Assembly: GCA_904397185.1 (NCBI GenBank)
Contig: CAJFOL010000003.1
Coordinates: 1 to 26,898 of the forward strand
DNA from: an uncultured Clostridia bacterium
GTDB taxonomy: Bacteria > Bacillota > Clostridia > Christensenellales > UBA1242
Length of the DNA stretch: 26,898 nucleotides
Direction: 5' to 3'
Position numbers and translations under genes: made by a program. Below are positions 15,212-21,037 of the stretch, one piece after another; position 1 is the first letter of the stretch; the number at the start of each line of letters is the position of its first letter. Below the pieces are notes generated by a model. That model did not search any database. It saw nothing but the letters and a program-made list of their open reading frames with translations, and was not told the DNA's origin.

Positions 15212-16426
15212 ATGGTAACATTACAGACAGCCGAAAGTGCACTTAAAAATGTCTATCTTGGTGTTGTTGCAAACCAACTTAACGTAAATGCAAATCCACT
15301 TTTGGCAAGAATTAAACACTCAAGCAAGGATGTTTGGGGTAAAGAAGTTAGAAAACTTGCACCATTTGGTATCAATGGCGGTATCGGTGCTGGAAGTGAA
15401 GAGGGGGCTTTGCCTACTTCTTCTGGAAATGGTTATGTGCAATTTGTAGCCGACCTTAAAAACCTTTATGGCAAAATCGAGATATCTGACAAGGCAATCA
15501 GGGCATCTGCAAACAATATTGGTGCTTTTGTAAACCTACTTTCAGATGAAATGGAGGGACTTGTAAAGGCAAGTTCATTCAATCTTGGCAGAATGTTATA
15601 TGGTGATGGTACTGGGCTTTTAGCGACAGCATCATCTCAAAGTGGTACAACCGTTACTTGTGACAAGGTCAACAACTTGATTGAGGGTATGCTTATTGAT
15701 GTGTACAACGGCTCAAGCAAGGTCAACACTGCACCTTTAAAAATCACATACGTTGACAGAGTAAACAAGAAATTTACCTATGAGACAAGTGCATCTGTGA
15801 CTATCTCTAGTGGTCACAAATTTTATGTTCAAGGCTCTAAAGATTTTGAAATATCTGGACTTGGCAGAATATTCGACTCAACTCAAAATACAATCTACGG
15901 AGTGAGCAAAACCGAATATCCATGGCTCACACCTTATACAAGTTCAACATCTCAAGAGATATCTGATATCTTAATTCAACAAGCCGTTGACTTCCTTGAC
16001 ATGAATGTTGACTCTAAAATCAACTTTATCACCTGCTCAAGTCAGGTAAGACGAGCATATCAAGAATATCTTGGAGCATACAGACGCAATATTGACGTGA
16101 CCGAACTTGAAGGCGGATACAAGACTATCACTCACAATGGTATTCCAGTTGTTGCTGATAGATTTGTGGATGATGACACAATGTATCTATTAAATACCAA
16201 CGACTTCACTATCCACGAACTTTGCGATTGGAAATGGCTTGAAGGTGAGGATGGACGAATTTTAAAACAAAATCAAGGCTATCCAACCTACAGTGCAACC
16301 CTTGTAAAATATGCCGAACTTATCTGCGACAAACCATGCGGACAGGCTAAGATTTCTGGCATCAAAGCAACAGTTACAAACCCATTCACTAGCAATATAA
16401 CAGTAAACTCTAGTGAGGGTGAATAA
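15212..16426 (+). CDS. Major capsid protein, HK97-fold type
   Basis: The protein has 404 residues in the canonical capsid position after the scaffold. Features fit HK97-fold shells: an N-terminal helix (TAESALKNVYLGVVANQLN), VQFVADLKNLYGKIEISDKA leading into a long spine helix (NLLSDEMEGLVKASSFNLGR), a glycine-rich loop with YGDGTGLL, and a C-terminal domain including ITHNGIPVVADRF and DWKWLEGEDGRIL. Two in-frame ATGs exist; the one at 15212 has AAAAAGGAG six bases upstream, while the one at 15206 touches that site. Its codon choice resembles dnaK, as expected for a highly expressed protein. A strong terminator follows 16 bases after the stop. Confidence 0.82.
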   Translation: MVTLQTAESALKNVYLGVVANQLNVNANPLLARIKHSSKDVWGKEVRKLAPFGINGGIGAGSEEGALPTSSGNGYVQFVADLKNLYGKIEISDKAIRASANNIGAFVNLLSDEMEGLVKASSFNLGRMLYGDGTGLLATASSQSGTTVTCDKVNNLIEGMLIDVYNGSSKVNTAPLKITYVDRVNKKFTYETSASVTISSGHKFYVQGSKDFEISGLGRIFDSTQNTIYGVSKTEYPWLTPYTSSTSQEISDILIQQAVDFLDMNVDSKINFITCSSQVRRAYQEYLGAYRRNIDVTELEGGYKTITHNGIPVVADRFVDDDTMYLLNTNDFTIHELCDWKWLEGEDGRILKQNQGYPTYSATLVKYAELICDKPCGQAKISGIKATVTNPFTSNITVNSSEGE

Positions 16427-16442
16427 CATTTAAATTTATGAT

Positions 16443-16477
16443 AAAAGGCAAAAAAAATGTTATTTTTTGCCTTTTTT
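16443..16477 (+). terminator. Strong terminator directly after the capsid gene
   Basis: AAAAGGCAAAAAA (16443-16455) pairs perfectly with TTTTTTGCCTTTT (16463-16475) followed by TT. It allows high capsid expression with reduced read-through into the connector genes. Confidence 0.88.
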
Positions 16478-16496
16478 ATCTATTTTGGAGGTTATT

Positions 16497-16811
16497 TTGA
16501 AAAATTATCTTGAAATCAAAGGTGATGTCTACTATATTTGTGACCGCTTGAAAGAGATTGATGACAGTTATATTGTCCTTTTTAATCTTGATAATCTTAG
16601 ATATGAAATTCACTCTAAAGGGCAGAAGAGTAGTTATTGTTTTACTGTGCCTTTTGATAGCCTTGACGAGCGGACACTATCCTATGCACTTAGAACGCGA
16701 AGTGAGCGGCGAGATAAAATAATCGAAGAAATAGAGAAAAGCAATGAAGAATTATACAAAAAACAAATAAAACAGCAAGTCAACTTGCTAAGGGAGGCAA
16801 TATGTCAGTAA
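16497..16811 (+). CDS. Small head-module protein of unknown function
   Basis: The protein has 104 residues starting MKNYLEIKGDVYYICDRLKE if the TTG at 16497 is used; GGAGG at 16487-16491 supports this start. An open frame extends upstream to a TTG at 16467 but that lies inside the terminator. The first 60 residues look like a small beta-rich domain, the rest is a charged helix (DKIIEEIEKSNEELYKKQ). It overlaps the next gene by ten bases. Its place between capsid and adaptor suggests a head-completion or assembly role, but no family is recognised. Confidence 0.6.
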   Translation: MKNYLEIKGDVYYICDRLKEIDDSYIVLFNLDNLRYEIHSKGQKSSYCFTVPFDSLDERTLSYALRTRSERRDKIIEEIEKSNEELYKKQIKQQVNLLREAICQ

Positions 16812-17353
16812 AAGATATAATTATTCTTGCCTGCGAATTTACAGAAAACCAATCACTTGGGCAAGCACTTGAAAATAACTCCGTTCTTGACGAAGAGCAG
16901 TCGGAGATTTGCGACAGTCTTGTCAAATGTTTCAACCTTGTCAACAATGAAGTGGCAAGCGAATATGTTCCTATTGTAAAGTGGCAGAGAGTTAGTACTA
17001 CGAATTTTAAAGTAGAATATTCTTCTCTTTCAAGCAAAGTCCTTCATATCATTTCGGTAAGAGATAGCCTTGGACGAAAAGTGAAGTTTAAGGCATACGA
17101 CAGTTACCTTATGGCATTTGCAAACACCGTGGATATAATCTACCAAGCGGAGCCTGCGGAACTGGCCATAGATAGCGAGTTTTATTCCACCTTGCCAAAC
17201 AGAATTTATGCCTATGGCATTGCAAGAGAGTACTACTTCCAGCAGACTCTCTTTGATGAGGCTGATATTTGGGAGGAACGTTTTAAAAATACTCTCTCTA
17301 TTATGGCAAGAAAGAGGAGTGAAACTCATATTCCTAAAAGGAGATGGCTATAA
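16802..17353 (+). CDS. Head-tail adaptor-like protein (P22 gp4-like by position)
   Basis: The protein has 183 residues, mostly helical at both ends. The C-terminal part LPNRIYAYGIAREYYFQQTL, then FDEADIWEERFKNTLSIM, resembles the helical core of phage connector/adaptor proteins, where Y-G-A-EYY and EE-F patterns recur. P22 gp4 is similar in size (about 166 aa) and lies in the same order, after the coat and before gp10. It would bind the portal ring and extend the neck. It overlaps the preceding gene by ten bases and touches the next through TAATG. The assignment rests mainly on gene order. Confidence 0.5.
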   Translation: MSVKDIIILACEFTENQSLGQALENNSVLDEEQSEICDSLVKCFNLVNNEVASEYVPIVKWQRVSTTNFKVEYSSLSSKVLHIISVRDSLGRKVKFKAYDSYLMAFANTVDIIYQAEPAELAIDSEFYSTLPNRIYAYGIAREYYFQQTLFDEADIWEERFKNTLSIMARKRSETHIPKRRWL

Positions 17354-18837
17354 TGTTTTATCGTAATACCCTTAAAACAGAAAAGACTAAGCAGGAGGAG
17401 TTTGAATATTCGCTATTTAATAAACCACTGTCGACAGAAAGCGATGAATTGCAAAAGACGGGGAGTGTCAAATGTACCTACAACTTTTTGACAGAGGACG
17501 GCGATCTAAAGACGGGATATGGGTTTGAAGATATAAAAATGCCGACCTCTTTCACCGACCTTGACAACGAAAGTTTGATTAGCATAAGAGGCGATGAGGT
17601 CAAAGCGATTTGGAAGATGAAATGGTATGATAGTCAAGATGATATCAACTGCTACTACCTATTTTATTATAATGATGAGGGATATATCTGCTACGACAAT
17701 ATTTTCAGACAAAGGCTGGCGACATTTATAGTCCCAAACAATTTTACAGATATCCCGTATGCTCTTTACTACAGAGTGGAAGACGAGGATATGCTTTTGT
17801 TCTTTGGTGAAGGGCAAGATTTGCTTACATTGACAAGTGTAGGCAGTCAAACGGTTGAAAATGTGCCTGTCATCAAATCGTGCTGTGCCCATTATGGTAA
17901 ACTTTTTGCCATAACCGCCACAGGCAACAATCAACTTGTTTACACTGAAGACCTTGACATAACCGCTTGGACGGATGAAAAGACCAAACGGCTTGATTTT
18001 TCCGATGAACGTGGAACTTTAAATAAAATAATATCTTTTGATGATTATATCTACGTTTTTCGTGATTATGGCATTACACAACTGTCAATTTATGGTTCAA
18101 ACGAAGATTTTTCAATAAATCATATGTACCTTTCTGACAGTTACATATATCCAAACACCATAGCACAAAGTGGTGACAGAGTGTATTTTTTGGAGCGGTA
18201 TGCCCTTAAATGTTTCAACGGCTCATCGGTGAGTGAGGTCGAAATTGCCTGTAAAGATTTGATTTCATCTTGTAGACAAGAAAATGCCTATGCCACCTGC
18301 TATGAAGGAAAAATTTATCTTGCTTGCAGGTGTGATTTTGGTGACGGCGAAAGTGTTGGATGCGAATCTTATAGCGGTGGTTACAAAAATAATACCTTGA
18401 TTATCCATGATATAGAGTCAGGTTATACTGAAATAGTGCGAGGAGTGGATATAAACCAAGTCCTTGCCTTAAACAATCCATATAAATCTAAACTTGTCGC
18501 CTGCTTTAACGGTCAGTATAAGGGCAAAATTGGTCAACTTACAACGGATGGCAAAATTTTTGGCAGTACTTTGGGCGGGGTATGGCAAAGCACTGATACA
18601 GATTTTGGGCATCATAGCAAGAAAAAACGTATCAAATCTTTTACCGTGAAGACGAGCGGAGATATAACCGTGACTATCTCTAGCGATAAAATGTCCAAAA
18701 AGTTTGAAGTGTCTGGCAAAGCAAATATTCAAAAGATTAGAACTAACATCGTAGGCAATGTTTTTAATGTGAAGATAACCTCTGGTGGCGAGACTACTAT
18801 TTCAAATTTCGTCCTATTTGTGAGCGAAAAACAATGA
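17353..18837 (+). CDS. Packaged-DNA stabilisation/tail hub protein, P22 gp10-like
   Basis: The protein has 494 residues, close to P22 gp10 (472 aa), the beta-propeller hub that seals the portal after packaging. The sequence is beta-rich with repeated aromatic strand patterns typical of propeller blades (CYYLFYYNDEGYICYDN, ALYYRVEDEDMLLFFGEG, KIISFDDYIYVFRDYGITQL, DRVYFLERYALKCFNGSS). The C-terminal 90 residues look like a separate beta-sandwich (SFTVKTSGDITVTISSDK). The ATG at 17353 overlaps the previous stop (TAATG) with AAAAGGAG nine bases upstream; an ATG at 17344 abuts that site and is less likely. No tail needle or tailspike gene follows. Assignment is from order, size and beta-rich character. 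Confidence 0.5.
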   Translation: MFYRNTLKTEKTKQEEFEYSLFNKPLSTESDELQKTGSVKCTYNFLTEDGDLKTGYGFEDIKMPTSFTDLDNESLISIRGDEVKAIWKMKWYDSQDDINCYYLFYYNDEGYICYDNIFRQRLATFIVPNNFTDIPYALYYRVEDEDMLLFFGEGQDLLTLTSVGSQTVENVPVIKSCCAHYGKLFAITATGNNQLVYTEDLDITAWTDEKTKRLDFSDERGTLNKIISFDDYIYVFRDYGITQLSIYGSNEDFSINHMYLSDSYIYPNTIAQSGDRVYFLERYALKCFNGSSVSEVEIACKDLISSCRQENAYATCYEGKIYLACRCDFGDGESVGCESYSGGYKNNTLIIHDIESGYTEIVRGVDINQVLALNNPYKSKLVACFNGQYKGKIGQLTTDGKIFGSTLGGVWQSTDTDFGHHSKKKRIKSFTVKTSGDITVTISSDKMSKKFEVSGKANIQKIRTNIVGNVFNVKITSGGETTISNFVLFVSEKQ

Positions 18838-18968
18838 AAATAGTATATAAAAATCATATTCGACTGATTAATAAGCACTTCCTTTTAAAAGAAGAAAATA
18901 TTTTCCAAGAAGTCCTCAAAATAGACAAGAAGGAGAATATTAAATGGATTTCTGGTCAGAACTTTTAA
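18834..18968 (+). CDS. Possible 44-residue protein overlapping the gp10-like and holin genes
   Basis: An ATG overlaps the stop of the gp10-like gene (ATGA) and opens a 44-codon frame ending TAA at 18966-18968. The product is basic and begins MKIVYKNHIRLINKHFLLKE. It fills the only gap between the gp10-like gene and the first holin, overlapping the holin start by 25 bases. Arrangement suggests coupled translation, but there is no strong ribosome binding site and no recognised family, so it may be a chance frame. Confidence 0.3.
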   Translation: MKIVYKNHIRLINKHFLLKEENIFQEVLKIDKKENIKWISGQNF

Positions 18969-19174
18969 AAAGTGTCATAAGTTACGGGGTGTTCGCTATG
19001 CTGTTTGTCTTTCTTTTCTTCTATCAACTTAAAGATAGTGCAAAACGTGAAGAAAGTTATCGCGAAACTATTGAGGCTCTCGCTGACAGCCTGCAAGTGA
19101 TAAGCGATGTCAAAGTGCAAGTTGAACGACTGGTCGAACTTATGGAAAGGAGAGAAGATGAAGAAAAATTTTAA
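18944..19174 (+). CDS. BhlA/UviB-family holin-like protein
   Basis: The protein has 76 residues with one N-terminal membrane helix (ISYGVFAMLFVFLFFYQL), immediately followed by KDSAKREESYRETIEALAD and a charged helical tail. This matches the BhlA/UviB family, whose signature is a FA-LFV-LLFY-L helix followed by K-SKRE-Y. Members are bacteriocin- or phage-associated holin-like proteins that permeabilise the membrane for lytic enzyme or bacteriocin release. AGAAGGAG precedes the ATG. It overlaps the second holin gene by 17 bases, so the two are probably co-translated. Confidence 0.8.
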   Translation: MDFWSELLKSVISYGVFAMLFVFLFFYQLKDSAKREESYRETIEALADSLQVISDVKVQVERLVELMERREDEEKF

Positions 19175-19427
19175 GTCCTACAGTTTTTGGACGGCTCTTG
19201 CGGGAGCGGTCGTCGTGCTATTAAATGCTCTTGGTGACCTCTTTGGCTTCTCTGTGGATAACGATTTGGTCAAAGGGCTTATTATGGCTGTCGCTGGACT
19301 GCTTGTCGTGCTTGGCATTGTGACTATGCCAAATAAAGATGAAGAGAATATAGACGAGACAGGCAGTAGCGAAGAGCCAGATAGTGAAGATGGCACTCAA
19401 GACGAAGAGGATGATTCGCAAAAGTAA
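19158..19427 (+). CDS. Second holin, phi-LC3-like
   Basis: The protein has 89 residues: KSYSFWTALAGAVVVLLNAL forms the first membrane helix, a short polar segment with DLFGFSVDND follows, then a second helix KGLIMAVAGLLVVLGIV, and a 35-residue acidic tail. The FW-AL start and the LL-VLGIV second helix recall the phi-LC3 class II holins. The ATG at 19158 has AAAGGAG upstream and is preferred; an in-frame start at 19107 would lack one and lie within the first holin. No endolysin gene follows, which is unusual for a paired holin cassette. The highly acidic tail is longer than usual. Confidence 0.7.
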   Translation: MKKNFKSYSFWTALAGAVVVLLNALGDLFGFSVDNDLVKGLIMAVAGLLVVLGIVTMPNKDEENIDETGSSEEPDSEDGTQDEEDDSQK

Positions 19428-19435
19428 TTGAATAG

Positions 19436-19568
19436 AAAAAGTCAGTTTGCTTGCGGGCAAGAAAGCCGTGCTTTAAAAAGCACTTCAAAAGCATAAATGC
19501 TTTTGCATACAACTGCCATAGTGATGGCGGTTGTATGGGCTTTCTTGCCCTTAGCAAACTGATTTTTT
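19436..19568 (+). other. Cloverleaf-like four-way-junction element, copy 1
   Basis: Starting nine bases after the second holin stop, the segment folds almost completely. The outer stem is 16 bp (19436-19451/19553-19568, one G-T). A 3x2 internal loop (TGC/TT) follows, then a perfect 13-bp inner stem GGGCAAGAAAGCC/GGCTTTCTTGCCC (19455-19467/19538-19550). Three hairpins fill the junction: A 19468-19483 (7 bp, loop AA), linker TT, B 19486-19505 (9 bp, loop AA), and C 19506-19537 (14 bp with one T-G pair, loop AGTG). The right arm ends in seven T, so it may also act as a terminator for the holin transcript. Topology matches 26371-26504. Confidence 0.85.
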
Positions 19569-19663
19569 TAGTTTTTATATAGATTTTATATAGGATACAA
19601 ATTTATTTATCTATGTATATAATATTTATCATAAAAGTTTATTCGCTTGGCAAAATGTAAAAT

Positions 19664-19727
19664 TTGACTTTTAAGAATATAGCATTTATGAGGATAAACT
19701 TAAACCTCATTTTTAATGCAAAGTCAA
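19664..19727. other. Bulged long hairpin upstream of the first lipoprotein promoter
   Basis: TTGACTTT (19664-19671) pairs with AAAGTCAA (19720-19727); after a ten-base left bulge, GCATT (19682-19686) pairs with AATGC (19715-19719), and ATGAGG (19688-19693) with CCTCAT (19705-19710). It lies upstream of the promoter at 19777, so it is not in that gene's leader. The remaining bases of 19569-19776 are AT-rich with no ORF. Confidence 0.5.
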
Positions 19728-19776
19728 GGGAATTTAAGCAATTTTTGTAAAAAAATTAAAAAATTTAAAAAAAGTA

Positions 19777-19804
19777 TTGATTTTTATTCTATGTGTGATA
19801 TAAT
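19777..19804 (+). promoter_or_regulatory. Extended -10 promoter of the first lipoprotein gene
   Basis: TTGATT (19777-19782), 16-bp spacer, and TGA-TATAAT (TATAAT at 19799-19804), an extended -10 box. AAGGGGAG (19813-19820) then serves the ATG at 19831. Confidence 0.8.
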
Positions 19805-19830
19805 ATTGCTATAAGGGGAGATATGGAAAT

Positions 19831-20949
19831 ATGAAAGATGAAAAAGATATATTAAAATCTACCAAAAAAGCATATAGAATGAGATTTTTGGCAAAAGTCG
19901 GTGCCGTAATGATGGGAATTGTTGCGATTATCGGCTCAACATTCGCTTTTGCTGGATGTTTTAATGACAATGAAAACACAAATGATAAACCACCAATAAT
20001 CATAGACCCGGATCCAGAACCTGAACCAGAGCCAGAGCCGGATCCAGAACCAGAGCCAGAGCCGGAACCAGAACCTGAACCAGAGCCGGATCCAGAACCT
20101 GAACCAGAGCCTGAGCCAGAGCCGGAACCTGAACCAGAGCCTGACCCTGATGCTCCGACAACAGTTGCCGAACTTTTCAAAAATGGCAATGAAGAGTATC
20201 AAGCCATTGTATCTGACACTTTAAATGATTACCTTTACGAAAATATGGTAAGTAAGGCAATAGGGAACACTTATGATATGAACAAAGTAGAAGATGCAAA
20301 GTGGGAAATTGTAGACGACGGGCGAGGGAATATAGATAATATAAGAATGTTTTTCTTTTATAATCAATCTAATAATGTCAAAGGATATTATATAGAAAAT
20401 GTTGAGCCAAAAGAGAATGTTAGTATTGAAAATTTAGTTAATCCGAATAGTGAATTATTAAATAATGCATTTGATACAAATGATTTCTTTGGGGCAAGAT
20501 ATGTTACTGAATATGTTTTTAGTTATAATCCATCTATTCAAGATGCTAGAAGCGAACTTAGAGATGCGGTAAACACAAAACTTGCAAATGATGGTGCTAT
20601 TGATAGAGTTGATAGCAATACATTAAGTATTATTAAGGATAATGGGGGGCGATTAGATACTACATTAGAAGGGACATCGCGAGCAATTGTAATTTTAAAT
20701 ATTAATGAAAATGGCTATGAAGAATATACAGTGCAAATCAAAGAAAATCAAACAAATAATAGCGATAAAACATTAATAGAAAACTTAAACAATAATCAAT
20801 ATTATGAAGTGGAATTGGAACATAGAGAAAATACTTTTTCGAGAAACTTTATAGAAAATCAAGATTTGCCTGAAAATACTGCTGGTAGTGTAAGTTATAA
20901 ATTTGTAGTAACAAATGAAAATGGTGAAGACGAAGAATATTATGTGTAA
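19831..20949 (+). CDS. Lipoprotein with a long Pro-Glu/Asp repeat, unknown function
   Basis: The protein has 372 residues. A basic N-terminus and hydrophobic helix (GAVMMGIVAIIGSTFAFAGC) end in a lipobox with C43 as the lipidated residue. A short polar linker leads to an uninterrupted run of Pro-Glu and Pro-Asp dipeptides (about residues 59-105), a stiff acidic spacer typical of proteins projecting through the cell wall. The remaining 265 residues form a soluble domain rich in N, D, E, Y and I with no recognised family. It has its own promoter and terminator, so it is not part of the phage transcript, though it directly follows the cassette. It could be a host surface protein or a lysogeny-conversion-type cargo gene. 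Confidence 0.75.
   Translation: MKDEKDILKSTKKAYRMRFLAKVGAVMMGIVAIIGSTFAFAGCFNDNENTNDKPPIIIDPDPEPEPEPEPDPEPEPEPEPEPEPEPDPEPEPEPEPEPEPEPEPDPDAPTTVAELFKNGNEEYQAIVSDTLNDYLYENMVSKAIGNTYDMNKVEDAKWEIVDDGRGNIDNIRMFFFYNQSNNVKGYYIENVEPKENVSIENLVNPNSELLNNAFDTNDFFGARYVTEYVFSYNPSIQDARSELRDAVNTKLANDGAIDRVDSNTLSIIKDNGGRLDTTLEGTSRAIVILNINENGYEEYTVQIKENQTNNSDKTLIENLNNNQYYEVELEHRENTFSRNFIENQDLPENTAGSVSYKFVVTNENGEDEEYYV
20005..20153 (+). repeat. Low-complexity repeat encoding (Pro-Glu/Asp)n
   Basis: Six-base CCNGAN units (CCAGAG, CCGGAT, CCTGAA) repeat about 23 times, encoding alternating proline and acidic residues. Such tracts can change length by slippage; unit number may vary between strains. The opposite strand is open as a (Gly-Ser)n frame, which is a by-product. 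Confidence 0.9.
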
Positions 20950-20953
20950 CAAC

Positions 20954-20982
20954 AAGAAGAACGACAAAAATCGTTCTTTTTT
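20954..20982 (+). terminator. Terminator after the first lipoprotein gene
   Basis: AAGAACGA (20957-20964) pairs with TCGTTCTT (20971-20978) around CAAAAA, followed by TTTT; the stem can extend three more pairs. Confidence 0.85.
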
Positions 20983-21002
20983 GTTTAAAGTATGTTAAAT
21001 TG

Positions 21003-21031
21003 TTGATTTTTATTGATAAATCGGGTAAAAT
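21003..21031 (+). promoter_or_regulatory. Promoter of the second lipoprotein gene, positioned for leaderless transcription
   Basis: TTGATT (21003-21008) and TAAAAT (21026-21031), spacer 17 bp. The -10 box ends six bases before the ATG at 21038, so transcription should begin at or next to the start codon. No Shine-Dalgarno sequence is present. Confidence 0.65.
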
Positions 21032-21037
21032 AAAGTT

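Larger units (their letters stand above)
11765..19427 (+). mobile_element. Phage-derived capsid/connector/holin cassette (P22-like order), no packaging or integration genes
   Basis: Ten tightly packed same-strand genes encode a portal, scaffold-like protein, major capsid, connector-like proteins, a gp10-like protein and two holins, in the order found in P22-like short-tailed phages. All frames are intact and most genes overlap or are spaced by a few bases. Missing from the window are large terminase, integrase, repressor, replication, endolysin and tail-fibre genes; the portal gene overlaps its upstream neighbour, so a large terminase is not merely unsequenced there. Base and codon use look like the host genes. 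No direct-repeat attachment sites were recognised. It is either a remnant prophage, a satellite, or a domesticated particle-forming system. Confidence 0.7.

Noticed and set aside
19436..19568. tRNA or tmRNA gene
   Set aside because: The cloverleaf topology is similar, but the T-loop, D-loop, anticodon arm length and CCA-type end are absent.
19809..20202. Minus-strand (Gly-Ser)n and Arg/Leu/Trp-rich frames
   Set aside because: By-products of the CCNGAN repeat that encodes the Pro-Glu/Asp stalk of the lipoprotein.
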